Below, one piece after another: positions 1-11,601 of a stretch of DNA of 29,266 nucleotides. The DNA is from Nephromyces sp. MM_2019 (Eukaryota; Apicomplexa; Aconoidasida; Nephromycida). The stretch covers positions 2,007 through 31,272 of the forward strand of contig JADHZB010000897.1 in NCBI GenBank assembly GCA_015657535.1, given 5' to 3'. How positions within the stretch are numbered: position 1 is the first letter of the stretch; every line of letters begins with the position of its first letter. The position numbers were made by a program, and so were the translations under genes. Below the pieces are notes generated by a model. That model saw only the letters and a list, made by a program, of their open reading frames with translations, made no database searches and had not been told where the DNA came from.

Positions 1-243
1 CATCCCTCATCCCCTTTACACACACACAACACAATACACATACACAACACACACACAACACAATACACATACACAACAAACACACAACACAATACACATA
101 CACACACACACACAACACCATACACATACACAACATACAACATACACAACACATACACAACATACACACATACACAACATACACACACACACATACACAC
201 AACACACACACATACACACAACACACACACACAACACACACAC
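1..243 (+). repeat. CA-rich tract abutting the uS11 start codon
   Basis: Nearly pure AC dinucleotide sequence, with ACACAACAC, ACATAC and ACAACATAC variants, runs from the left edge to within a few bases of the uS11 ATG. The 5' leader and core promoter of uS11 must therefore lie inside CA repeat or beyond the window edge. No TATA-like or other promoter motif stands out. The cysteine/valine reading frame that can be drawn on the opposite strand is just TG repeat and is not a gene. Confidence 0.9.
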
Positions 244-247
244 AGAA

Positions 248-1188
248 ATGTCAAAGAAAGCCGCTAAAAAAGTAGTGAAGGAAGAAGTCTCTACGATCGC
301 TAAGCCTGAGGCCCGAGAAGGCAAACATGTCTTTGGTGTGGCCCATTTATATGCCTCCTTTAACGACACATTTATCCACGTCACAGACCTCTCTGGAAGG
401 GAGACATTAGTCCGTGTGACTGGCGGTATGAAAGTGAAGGCAGACCGCGATGAGTCGTCGCCCTACGCGGCGATGTTGGCGGCACAGGACGTCGCTGTGC
501 GGTGTAAAGAACTGGGCATTACCGCCGTCCATGTCAAATTGAGGGCGACTGGTGGGACCAAAGCCAAGACACCTGGACCTGGTGCTCAATCTGCTTTGAG
601 GTAATGTGTGTGTGTTGGGTGTGGGTGTGTGTGTTGGGTATGGGTGTGTGTGTTGGGTATGGGTGTGTGTGTTGGGTATGGGTGTGTGTGTTGGGTGTGG
701 GTGTGTGTGTTGGGTATAGGTGTGTGTGTTGGGTATGGGTGTGTGTGTTGGGTGTGGGTGTGTGTGTTGGGTGTGGGTGTGTGTGTTGGGTATGGGTGTG
801 TGTGGTAGGTGTGTGGGTGTGTGTGGTGGGTGGTGGGTGGGTGTGTGTGGTGGGTGTGTGGGTATGTGTATGTATGTTGGGGGTGTGTGTATGCGTATGT
901 ATGTTGGGTGTGTGTGTATGTGTATGTATATTGGGTGTGTGTATACAGTGAGAATGTGTGTATACAGTGAGAATGTGTGTATATAATGAGAATGTGTATA
1001 TATATATATATTGTGAGAGTGTGTGTGTGTGTGTGTATGTTTGTATATCAACATATGAATAATTAAATGTGTGTATGTGTAGGGCTTTGGCTCGTGCTGG
1101 TTTAAGAATTGGCCGTATTGAAGATGTTACACCTATCCCTACAGATAGTACACGTCATAAATCAGGAAGACGTGGTAGACGATTGTAA
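248..1188 (+). CDS. RPS14: 40S ribosomal protein uS11 (RPS14), two exons
   Basis: Small-subunit ribosomal protein of the platform, which contacts 18S rRNA near the mRNA exit channel. Exon 1 is 248-600 and exon 2 is 1083-1188. The junction splits an Arg codon (AG|G) between donor GTAATG and acceptor TGTAG. The spliced product is 152 aa, close to the 151 aa of human RPS14. Diagnostic stretches are [59 protein letters not shown] and the basic tail SGRRGRRL ending in TAA at 1186-1188. The N-terminal Lys-rich extension suits a cytosolic eukaryotic protein. Codon use and GC content are clearly higher than in the surroundings, as expected of a highly expressed gene. There are no Thr-His inserts, unlike several neighbouring proteins. 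The start is the only Met in frame before the conserved region. Confidence 0.97.
601..1082 (+). repeat. uS11 intron made of TG minisatellites
   Basis: The 482-bp intron is almost entirely G/T-rich repeat. From 615 to about 804 it holds ten copies of a 19-bp unit (TTGGGTATGGGTGTGTGTG, with TTGGGTGTGGG variants) spaced exactly 19 bp apart: TTGGG starts at 615, 634, 653, 672, 691, 710, 729, 748, 767 and 786. GGTGGG-rich, (TG)n and TATATA stretches follow, up to the acceptor at 1081-1082. The GGG runs on the sense strand could form G-quadruplexes in DNA or pre-mRNA; that is inference from base composition. Cys/Val open frames here are repeat artefacts. Confidence 0.93.
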
Positions 1189-1880
1189 ATATATAATTAT
1201 TTACACACACACACACATACTTATTTTTACACACACGTGTTATTATATATACATATCTTAACAATTTCAAATGTTTAAAATAATGTGTGTTTAATCATAC
1301 ACCCTAAAAACCAATCTTATATAACCTGAACTCTACACATCTCAATTATTTTAAATTTTTATTTTTACATGCTGTGTGTGTGTGTTGTGTATGTGTTTGG
1401 TGTGTTGTGTGTGTGTTTGGTGTGTTGTGTGTGTGTGTTTGGTGTGTTGTGTGTGTGTGTGTTTGGTGTGGTGTGTTGTGTGTGTTTGGTGTGGTGTGTT
1501 GTGTGTGTTTGGTGTGGTGTGTTGTGTGTGTTTGGTGTGTTGTGTTGTATTTGTGCAGTATGTATTATATATATAATGTATGCAGTGTGTATAATATATA
1601 TATATAATGTATTCAGTGTGTATAATATATAATGTGTGTAGGTTAATTGACTTGATAAATAATTTAAATTTAGAAGTTGATGAAAATTTTTAAAATAATT
1701 TTATTTACTTTACAACCGAAATAATAAAAACTAATCAAATGTGTGTAAGTTGGTTGTGTGTGTGTATGTGTGTAAATAATAATAAGAGTAAAATTAGTTA
1801 AAAAAATAATAAATGTGTATTTTTATGACAATCAAAAAATTTTGTTTTTCATATTAAAAAATAATTTTGGTGTGTCAAAT
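1189..1880. repeat. uS11 downstream region with TG array
   Basis: Downstream of uS11 there is about 180 bp of AT-rich DNA. A TG minisatellite follows at about 1372-1553, in which TTTGGTGTG(G)TGTGTTGTGTGTG units of roughly 18-23 bp recur. It gives way to TATATAATGTATGCAGTGTG repeats (about 1555-1640) and then AT-rich sequence. No coding potential beyond repeat translation is visible. The polyadenylation site of uS11 probably lies here but I cannot place it. Confidence 0.8.
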
Positions 1881-2090
1881 GTGTGTGTGTATATAGATAT
1901 GTAGTATAATATATCACAAGTGTGTGTGTGTATATAAATATGTAGTATAATATATCACAAGTGTATGTGTGTATATAAATATGTAGTATAATATATCACA
2001 AGTGTGTGTGTGTATATAAATATGTAGTATAATATATCACAAGTGTGTGTGTGTATATAAATATGTAGTATAATATATCACAAGTGTGTC
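1880..2090. repeat. 41-bp tandem repeat, about 5 copies
   Basis: The unit is TG-rich followed by a TATATAAATATGTAGTATAA core and ATATCACAAG. The CACAAG landmark ends at 1920, 1961, 2002, 2043 and 2084, so the period is exactly 41 bp, with only scattered substitutions (for example TATAGATA in the first copy and GTGTATGTG in the third). It lies between the convergent uS11 and ApiAP2 genes. It is head-to-tail without spacers, so it is not a CRISPR array. Confidence 0.95.
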
Positions 2091-2399
2091 TGATTGAAAA
2101 TGTATTTAAAAATAATGATTTTTATATAAAAGGTTAATAAATTATATACACACACAGTACTAACAAAATAATTTTACACACAAAAGTTAATATATCAAAT
2201 TGATAGTTTATCCCTAAATATAATATATTCATTATACATCAATCAATTTATATAGTCAGTCACACTTGAATTTACACACATATGTGTGTGTATATTTTTT
2301 ATGCGCATTTTTACACACACATGTTTGTGTGTATATTTTTTTACACACATTATTGTACACATGTCTAGAAACAATTACTGTACACATATCGACACCTAT

Positions 2400-2590
2400 A
2401 TCAATACACATTATTGTACACAGTTTTGCACACAGTTTTGTACACAGTTTTGCACACAGTTTTGCACACAGTTTTGTACATATTTTTGTACACATTTTTG
2501 TACACACATTTACACATTTTTGTAGACACATTTACACATTTTTGTACACACATTTACACATTTTTGTACACACATTTACACATTTTTAAA
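2400..2590. repeat. TTTTGYACACA short tandem repeats at the ApiAP2 3' end
   Basis: Units of 15 bp (CACAGTTTTGTACA / CACAGTTTTGCACA) recur from about 2415 to 2475. They are followed by TTTTTGTACACACATTTACACA units (about 22 bp, with a shorter variant) from about 2480 to 2590. The array overlaps the stop codon of the ApiAP2 gene at 2576-2578, so its last amino acids and 3'UTR are repeat-adjacent. Open frames on both strands here are repeat translations. Confidence 0.85.
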
Positions 2591-4582
2591 ACGTGGGTCA
2601 TGTAATAAAATGTGTACCAAATTTGGATTTTGAAAACGAGTAAATTCCTCATTGTGTAAATCATCCAAAAGTGTGTGTGTAGGTTTAGGTTGATCACCAT
2701 TTGATAGTAAACCTCTTAATAAATTTTTTAACATTTCTTGAGGTGATAAAAATGTGTATGAATTGTGTGTGTGTGTGTTCTGTGTATGTGGATCTTCTGT
2801 ATATGTGGTGTGTGTGTGTGTATGTTTTGTGTGTGTGTGTGTATGCTCTGTGTGTTTATTTTCTGTGTGTGTATTTTCTGTGTGTGTGTTTTCAGTATGT
2901 GGATTTTCTGTGTGTGTATTGGCTGCTGTATCGGTATGTGTGTGTGTGTGTGTAGGTGTATCATATTCTAGATAATTAGATATACGTAAATGGTATTGTT
3001 CAAGTGTTTTGGGTTGTTTGTGTGTGTGTAAAAAATTTAGAATGGGTTGACTGGGTTGATTTAAATAGGTTGATGTTGTATGTGTGTGAGGAGTATGTGT
3101 TTTTTCATTGAATGATTGTGTGTAATTATTAAGGTGTGTATAATTATTAGTATGTGTGTAATTATTAAGGTGTGTATAATTATTAGTATGTGTGTAATTA
3201 TTAAGGTGTGTATAATTATTAGTGTGTGTGTAAATATTGGGTGGAGTATTGTTATCTGAATGTGTATAATTATTAGTATGTGTGTAGTAGTTATTGGGTA
3301 AAGTATGTATATAATCATTAGTTGATATATTATTTCGTTTGGGTGTGTATGGTGTTTCATTTAATGATGTATTGTGTGTGTGTGCAAAATCAAATGTGTG
3401 TGTATCTGTTGTATTATTTGAGGTGTTACATGTAATGTGTGTATCAAATGAGTTGTTATTATAAGTAGTTAAATGTGAGTGTGGGTGTCCAAATGTTGTT
3501 AACATCTTATCAATATCATCTTGTGTGTGTGTAGGATTGGATATATGTGTGTGTGGAGAATTGGATGGATTAAGTTCATGTGTGTGTATATTTTTTGTAG
3601 GTTGTATATTAGGATCATAATGTGTGTGTGTAGTATCCGAATTAATCATATCAATACCACTATGTGAACTATTAGGTGTGTGTATAAGATCAATACCACT
3701 ATGTGTACTACAAGGTGTGTGTATTAAATCTCCACCTTCATTATTTTTATGTTCATGTGTGTGTTTAAATCCATTATTATGATCTTCATCTACAATAGTG
3801 TGTGTATCATTACTATTATAAAAATTATCTAAAGTATGATTATGATGATGATTATTTTGTGTGTGCTGTGTTTTATAAGGTATATAATGTGTGTGTAAAG
3901 GTATAGAGTGTGTATTGGGTGTAGAAGGATTTGTAGATATATCACTCTCTAATTTATGATTTATATCTGTTGTATGTACACCTTCAATTTTCTCACTATC
4001 TGTATTGTGTACATATTCAATATGTGTGTGTATAGTATCAATAGGTGTTGTGTGTGTATCCTCAATTTTCTGAATATTTGTGTGCGTATCCTCAATTTTC
4101 TGAATATTTGTGTGTGTATGTTCAATAGGTTCATTTATGGTATGTGTGTAAGGTTGATTAAGGTCATTTTTTTCGATTTTTTGTACACATTTAAATTCTT
4201 TCAAAGTATGTACAAGTGTACTCCAATGTGTGTGTGAATTTCTCCAATGTGTGTGTGTAGGTTGAAGTGAATACATCAAGTTTTTCCTCCAAAATTGATT
4301 TGTTTTTGTAGGGGCAAAAATTGATGAATTTGAAAAAAATCGATTTTCTTCATCAATACGTAAATGTGGGTTAAATGATGAGTGAAAATGTGGGTCATAT
4401 GTACTAGGAAATGTGTGTAATAATTGTGTAGCTAAATCATGATCAATAATTTGATCAAAAATGTGTAATTTTGATTTTTTACACTTTTTAATCATATCCT
4501 TATAATGTTTATCTATAGGTGTGTGTGTGTGTGTTTCATATTCATGTGGTTGTGTATATGTGTGTGATAATGATGGTGGTGG

Positions 4583-4670
<88 letters not shown>

Positions 4671-7600
4671 GTGTGTAAAGTATTAGGTTGATTATGTGTA
4701 TGTACATGTTGATGTAATGGTTGATGATTTGTATAATTATGACTAGTATTATGATTATGTGTATGTACATCATATATAGGGTGTGTGTGTGTAGATTCAT
4801 GTTCAGATATATCTGTATGTTTCTTATGTCGATTGTGTGTAAAACGTTTATGATCTAATTTATGTCGTGTTGTGTGTAGATCTTGTTCTAATGAATGTAA
4901 TGTGTGTGTAGTGTGTGATGTATCTACATGATTCCCCCCAATTTTATGAGGAGTTTGTGTGTTTGTATAATTTGATTGAGAAGGTGTGTGTGTACCAAAT
5001 TTTGACTGTAAATATTCATTACGTGTAGCTATAGCCTCTGCACGTGCACCTAAAAAACCAAATTTACTTACACTGTAACGCCTATGTCTAGGTGATGAAC
5101 CATCCTCTATACGAGCTAACCACATCTTATTATTTTTATCATAATGCACACCTGAAATTCGTTCTAATTGATTCATCATGTGTGTGTATTCTGAATTATT
5201 TAATGAGGCCTGTGCAAAATTATCAAACAGTGAACAATCAGGTGGATATAATGGATGTGGATATCCTAATAGATGTGTACCTTTTTCTTCATGTGTGTGT
5301 ATATCATGTGTGGGTTGTGTGTGTGTTTGTAATGTGTGAGGGGATTGTGTGTGTATGTGTATATTATGTGAGGGAAGAGTAGGTAAAGAGAGATCTTGTG
5401 TGTGTAGTTCTTGTATATCGTGTGTAGTAGGAGGTATAGGGAGATGAGAGGGTGTATGTATATGTGGTAATGTAGGTGTTGTTTGTGTTGAGTGTATAAG
5501 GTGTGTTGAGTGTGTAGGATGTGTAAGGGGAAGATGTGTAGATATAGATGTATTTGGTAAGGTAGATTGTGTTGTTGGAGATGTGTGATAATGTGAATGT
5601 GTAGATAATAAATCTGTTGTATTTGATTCATGTTTAGGTGTGTATAAAGTAGATGTTACATTTGTATAATCTATATCTGTAGTGTGTGTATGATTATTTT
5701 CATAATGTGTATGATTTAAATGAATCGATTCCTCATTCTTAACATCTTTAATATCAGATATAGTGTTTGTATTACCCTCTTCTAATTGTTTACAAAATGT
5801 GTGTGTGTAAGATATAGGTAAATATTCATTATTTATACTACGATATTTAGCAACCTCTGTAGCATCATAGGTTATTTTTTTTGTTAAGAAATTTAATAAA
5901 CCCGAAAAATCACACACACTATGACCATAGGGTGATAATATAGATAGATAAGATGATTCTAAATTATGCACACACATTTCATAATAAAATAGTGTGTAAT
6001 AATAAACCTCCTCTTCATCTCTAATTTGTTCAATTGGGCGATTCATCCATGTTTTTACACATTTTTTAACCCATTCTGATTGTTCATTACTTAACTCATC
6101 TGGGTCACCTAAATGTGTAACAAAACGTGTCTGTATATCATGTTCAGATTCAGGTATAACCGATAAAATGTGTGTGTGTTTCTCCAATACCTTGAGTGAT
6201 AATATAGGTGTTGTGTGTGTAGGTGTGTAATTTTTAATGTGTATATTTGGATATTTCCCCTGTACTTTACCCGTTCTTAATAACTCAAGTGCAGCCTTTA
6301 TTTGTGATGTATGTTTCTTTCCCTCATTTTCAAATGTGTGTGTAGATTGTGTAGGTGGGTGTGTAGATTGTGTAGGTGGGTGTGTAGATTGTGTAGGTGG
6401 GTGTGTAGATTGTGTAGGTGGGTGTGTAGATTGTGTAGGTGGGTGTATAGATTGTGTAGGTGGGTGTATAGATTGTGTAGGTGGGTGTATAGATTGTGTA
6501 GGTGGGTGTATAGTGTGTGTATTATGGTTTGAGTGTGTAGAGTGTGTGGTTGGATGTGTAGAGTGTGTGGTTGGATGTGTAGAGTGTGTAGTGGAGTGTG
6601 TATAATTGGGTAATGTGTGTGTGTTGGATAAATTCTGTGAATCATTATGTTTTGGATGTTCAATTTCAGCCTTTACATAGTCAGGGTAATGTTTTTCGAT
6701 ATTTTTCTTGCGTTTAAATTTATGTATAGTTTCAGGGTGTGTGTAATCGTTATTGTGTGTGTGTGTTTTTGATTCAGTATGTGTATGATCATTTCCTGTG
6801 TGTGTGTGTGTACCAGAGGGCTCATGTATTGATTTTTCTCCTCTCTTACGTTTATAACTCCCCCTAGGACCTCTTTTTCTATTTTCAGAGGTTTGTGTGT
6901 ATGTATAAGAGGTGTGTGTATTGTGTGTTGTTTGATCAGGTGTGTGTGTGTAATTATATACATTCGGAGGATCTAATAAAACTTGTTCAGGAGTGTGTAT
7001 GTGCTGGTATATAGTTTGTTGATCAAATTTTACTTCTTCAGGTGTGTGCTTGTGTGTGTATTTTTTTTGATGTTTTAATGCTAATTTCTCTAATGTTTGT
7101 GTGTGTGTGTGGTTATCCTTTGGTATATCATTAATTGATTGTGTGTAGATATTTTGATCATCTGTTGTTGCAAGTTTAGAGCTAACTTCACCCAATGGGC
7201 CTACCCATAAAGATTGTGATTTACTATTGGACCTCTTCTTAGTTTTATAAATTATAGAAGTTGTATTTTGTGTGTGTGTATTATTGGGTTGAATGTGTGT
7301 ATCATCGGCGTGTGTGTAATCTGTTGGGTCATGTGTATAGTCTGTGTGTGTGTTGTAATTATTTGGATTCTCTGTATATTCAGTGTGCAAAAAAAATTAA
7401 ATTTTTTTGGTAATCTATCACTTAAATTATGTAGGTTTACCACATATATATATATATATATATGTATAAGTTTATGTGTGTGTATGTTTGTGTGTATGTT
7501 TATATCTGTGTGTATCATCTGTGTGTGTGTGTGTATCATCTGTGTGTGTGTGTGTTTATATCTGTGTGTGTGTTTATATCTGTGTGTGTGTTTTATATCT

Positions 7601-8285
7601 GTGTTTTATATCTGTGTGTGTGTGTGTTTATATCTGTGTGTGTGTGTGTTTATATCTGTGTGTGTGTGTGTTTATATCTGTGTGTGTGTGTGTTTATATC
7701 TGTGTATGTGTATATCATTTGTGTTTATCATCTGTGTGTGTGTGTATCATTTGTGTGTGTGTTTGTTATCGGTGTGTATATCTGCTTGTGCAAGTGTATA
7801 TTAATTAAAAATGATGGTAAATAAAAAGGGTGAGTGACACAAATAGAAAATGTGTGTCTAAATGAAAATAAAGTGTGTGTGTAGACAACAACTCAAAAAA
7901 AAAATAAATAAAATAAAAAAAAGGTGTGTGTGTAATCTAGACCTGAGTGTGTATGGTATATACCAGGGTGTGTGTAATCTCCAGGTGTATGATTTAGGCC
8001 TGTGTGTGTGTAGTCTCCCTCATTTTTCTTGGTAGGGGTATCCAAAAAATTTATATAGGACTTTATAGAGTTAATCTTAGATTTACCAATCAACTTTGAC
8101 TTACGATTTCTCCTAATTTTAATATCGTTGTGTGTAACATTTTGCACACCTTTGTGTGTGTCATACTCAACATTGGTAGGTGTTGTTGTTGAGGCTGATA
8201 ACCTACCAAGATGTGTGAGTAATGTGCTACGTTCAAAGGAGGGTTTGGTGTGTGTTGAACGTGTGCGTGGGTGGGCCATCGTCAT
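2576..8285 (-). CDS. Large ApiAP2-domain protein with Thr-His repeats, two-exon model
   Basis: Likely sequence-specific transcription factor. Exon 1 is 8285-7964 (ATG at 8285; a second Met lies at 8279) and exon 2 is 7371-2576. Donor CCTG|GTATAT and acceptor ATACAG|AG agree in phase. The product is about 1,705 aa. The long frame has no ATG near its own 5' end, which is why an upstream exon is needed. The AP2 domain lies at about residues 847-896 (5008-5155), with motifs SGVHYDKNNKMW, RYSVSKFGFLGARAEAIATR and NEYLQ. Other conserved-looking blocks lie at about 5800-6170 (EWVKKCVKTWM, LLNFLTKKITYDATEVAKY), 4185-4500 (KLHIFDQIIDHDLATQLLHT) and the C-terminus (SPQEMLKNLLRGLLSNG). A basic patch, RKRGPRGSYKRKRGEK, lies near 6840-6890. 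The rest is THTHT/Asn-rich sequence, a ~29-residue polyQ and heptad HPPTQS(T/I) repeats. An alternative donor at 7943 is also in phase. Apicomplexan AP2 proteins are often large with tiny DNA-binding domains, which fits. Confidence 0.85.
4583..4669 (-). repeat. CAA trinucleotide tract encoding about 29 glutamines
   Basis: A pure (TTG)n run on the plus strand is read as uninterrupted CAA codons in the ApiAP2 protein, roughly residues 1009-1037, and is followed by PPP. No CAG codons interrupt it, so it should be slippage-prone. The Asn-rich frame over the same DNA is a shadow. Confidence 0.95.
6340..6520 (-). repeat. 21-bp minisatellite encoding HPPTQS(T/I)
   Basis: About eight tandem copies of a 21-bp unit inside the ApiAP2 coding sequence encode the seven-residue repeat HPPTQST or HPPTQSI. 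The length is a multiple of three, so copy-number change keeps the frame. A block switch from Ile- to Thr-type copies shows recent local duplication. It is followed upstream in the protein by HSTHPTT repeats (about 6530-6600). Confidence 0.93.
7372..7963 (-). repeat. ApiAP2 intron with 22-bp TG/TATATC minisatellite
   Basis: This is the 592-bp intron between the two proposed exons. From about 7495 to 7790 it holds TTTATATCTG followed by (TG)n, with TTTATATCTG recurring at 7627, 7649, 7671 and 7693, a 22-bp period. ATCATCTG variants lie on both sides, and a (TA)n run is at about 7446-7463. On the mRNA-sense strand it is CA-rich and ends in a T-rich tract before the acceptor at 7372-7373. Alternatively the two reading frames belong to separate genes, but the shared THTHT style and matching splice phase argue for one. 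Confidence 0.7.
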
Positions 8286-11200
8286 AGTAGGTTAATGTCT
8301 ACATTTTTTTGTGAAACAGTGTGTGTGTATAAGTTGTATATATACATATTTATAATAAGATCAATGTGTGTATATATATGTTTGTAATTGATATATATTA
8401 TATGTATATGGAGGGGTTGATTGAAATATATCCGTAATAAGTGGAGAGGGTGTATCTGAATATGTGTGTGTATGTGTGAGAGTGTGTAAGTGTGTGTGGA
8501 TGTGTAAGTGTGTGTAGATGTGTAAGTGTGTGTAGGTGTGTTTAGATGTGTAAGTGTGTGTAATTGTGTGGGTGTGTAATTGTGTGGGTGTGTAATTGTG
8601 TAAGTGTGTGTGAGAGTGTGTGGATGTGATTATTTGCGAAAGTGTGATTATAAATGAGTATGGATGTTTGGCTGTGTGTAAAGTTGAGTATATGAATAAG
8701 GGGATGTAATAGATAAAGGAGGGTAACTAGAAATGTGTGTCAAAACAAAGGTTGGGGTGTGTGTATAGGCTTAAAAAATTTTATCTTAGTTGTTATGTAC
8801 TGAATGTATGGATGTGTCTGTGTGTGTGTGTGAGTGTGTATGTGAGTGTGTGTATATATATATATGAGTTTGTGTGTGTACGTGTGTGAGTGCGCGCATA
8901 TATGTGTGTATATAAATATGTGTGCCTATTAGATAAGGCGGCCTATTGCCAAATAGGTATGGGTTGTATGCTTAAGGTGTGTGTGTGCTATATTTGTGGG
9001 ATTGTATGTATGTATGTGTGTGAGTTTGTGTGTTTGAGAGTTTGTGCGTGTGTGTGTGTCTGTGTGTATATTAAATATTTAAAATATTTGTAAAGACTTT
9101 GTCAGTTTGGGGGCTGAAAATGTGTAAAAGGGGAGGATGAATGCAAAGTGGATAAATTGATAACAAATATAACAATGCTTAAATGTATAAAATTTAATAT
9201 AAATATTATTAGCTATTAAAGGGGATGAGATTGAGTGTGTGTATATACCTGTTTCTACGTATATTATTTCTAGTTATAAGTAATAAGTAATGTGTGTGTA
9301 GGTAGGTATATAGCGTGGGTTGAGTTCGGTCTGTGTGTAGGTGTTATATATTTATATCTACGTGTGTATGTGTAGAGGAAAGGAATAGTTAGGTAATTGT
9401 TATTGTATGTATGTTTAAGTGTGCGTAATTGTTGTTTATTTCTAGCCTGTTTGTAGTTATGCGTGTGAATAAGTGTAGGTAAAGTGTGTGTATGTAAAGG
9501 TTGAGTATGTTATATATCATATGTTGTGTTATTGTGTGTATGGTATATGTGTGTGTAGGAGATGGGTGTTAAGTTTGTCTGTAAGAGCTATGGGTATGTT
9601 GAATGTGTATGTCAAGTTTATGTATGTTAAGTGAGTGTGTGTGTAGTTTGTGTGTGTCAAATTTGTGTGTGTCATATATGTGTTTGTCAAGCTTGTATAC
9701 GTCAAGTTTGTGTGTGTGAAACTTTTGTTTATATGTGTGTATGTGTATAGGTTTATTTTTGTATATACTATGTATGTCTATTTTCTAGAGTGTTTAGTTA
9801 GTTGGAATTTATAAACCCAATAGATAGAAACAAGGGTTGTATATGTTTATATAGTATGTCAATGTTTGTTGAATGGATTTGTTAAATGTGTATGAAATGT
9901 GTGTATTTGTGTAGGTTTATTTATGCTATGTAAACATATGTTTGTATATATAATTAGCTTATATATGTGTGTGTGTGTGCATGTTTTTTATGTGTCCATG
10001 TGTTGTTGTATATGTGCTATGAATGTGTGTTTGTGTATATGTATGAGTTTGTCTATATATATGTATTATATGGGTGTACACATGTGTATGTTTATTGATA
10101 ATCAATTAACTAGCTATTTACGTGTACTACAAAAATATGTATTATTTATTATATACAAGTATATATTAATGTGTTAATTAAATTTAAAAGTTTCATTATG
10201 TTAATTACTTATAAAATAAAAATTTATATTAATAATTTACATTAAGAACTTTATATTATCTACACATTACTTTATTCTTACCTTAAAGAGATAATAATAA
10301 GCTTGAAATGTGTAAACTTTTTATAATTTATAATGTCATTGTGTGTATATAAATAATAAAGGTATATATACCACCATAAAATACTGTGTTTATAAATGTT
10401 ATTGCCTTAAACCCTCTAAATATATCTTATAAACATATGTTATATTTATTATAATTATTGAATCTAAAAATAATATATTTATATATTTACACATTTACAA
10501 GTCATATCTATTATATAGACATGAATTGTTTGTTATATTTTTGGGCATAGATTGGGTATAAATGCCATATATTGTGTGCGTTATCATTAATTGAAATCTT
10601 TAATACTTAAAATTATGTATAATATATTAGCTTTATTTATATACATATATATATAAATATTAATTTTTCGAGTATTTATTTTTCAATAAATATGTTTATT
10701 GGAATTGTTTACAAACATACCTACTCATATAAATATAAGGAATATGAGTACAATGTAAAATTGAGTGTAACTTGTTTTTAATGTTTATAATTTTACACTA
10801 TAAAAAATATATAATACTTAAATTGAAAACATTGAATATTTTCCATACACTATGATTTAATTTCATATTCATACATATTATAAATTAGTTTCACAAACGC
10901 ACATATTGAAAAATAATTTCAAAATTTTACACTCAATGAAGCTTAATTCAAAATACACATATAATTGAATTTCATGAAATACATTGTAATATTTCACGTA
11001 TATGCTTTGAGTCAAATCATATGTATTTTGATCTTTACATATATTTATGTTTAATTTAAACAAGAGTTTAAGTTTAACTGTTTATTACTTTAAAATCCTA
11101 AAATTTTATTTCTACAAGTATTTTATATATTATATAGCAGCTAAAAGTGAAAAATGACTATGTCTGTGTAGCTGTAAACAATAATATATTTCTATTTACA

Positions 11201-11601
11201 AAAATATGCACTATAATGATATGTTTAAACTTATATGTATATATTATTACATTTAAGTAAAAAATTATATGAATAAATAAGTTATTTTGGAATAATAAAA
11301 TGATTACAAAGCTTAAGACATATTTTCATATACGAATTTCTATCTGTGTTTTATAAAACTTACTACTTACAAAACTGTAATATGTATACCTTTTCAAATT
11401 CTTGCTTTACAAATGTTAATGTAAATTGTAGTTGAACTGTGAAAGTGTTATATATATATATATATATATAAAGATAAAATACGTGCGGTGTATGTATATA
11501 GATATTTTTAATCATTATTATAGTATCTTATATACCAATAATATCACACACACAAACATGCATACATGAAAAAATTCATATGTATCTTATATAAAATTTA
11601 A
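8286..11601. other. Gene-free TG-rich then AT-rich DNA upstream of the ApiAP2 gene
   Basis: From 8286 to about 10170 the plus strand is degenerate TG-rich sequence (GTGTGTAAGTGTGTG, GTCAAGTTTGTGTGTG and similar), with a cluster of GTGTGTAAGTGTGTGTAGAT units near 8470-8620. From about 10180 to 11600 it becomes very AT-rich without obvious repeats, apart from an AT run near 11448-11470. Short open frames (for example 8890-9093, 9899-10177, 10878-11063) are dominated by Cys/Val/Tyr or low-complexity residues and I do not support them as genes. The ApiAP2 promoter should lie just above 8286. Confidence 0.75.

Noticed and set aside
604..986. Overlapping Cys/Val/Gly open frames on the plus strand
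   Set aside because: They are translations of the TG minisatellite in the uS11 intron and have no non-repeat sequence.
1880..2090. CRISPR-like repeat array
   Set aside because: Contiguous 41-bp units without unique spacers, in a eukaryotic locus.
7268..7824. Several 110-178 codon plus-strand frames rich in Cys, Val, Leu and Ile
   Set aside because: TG/TATATC repeat read in three frames. The opposite strand holds the ApiAP2 intron and exon 2.
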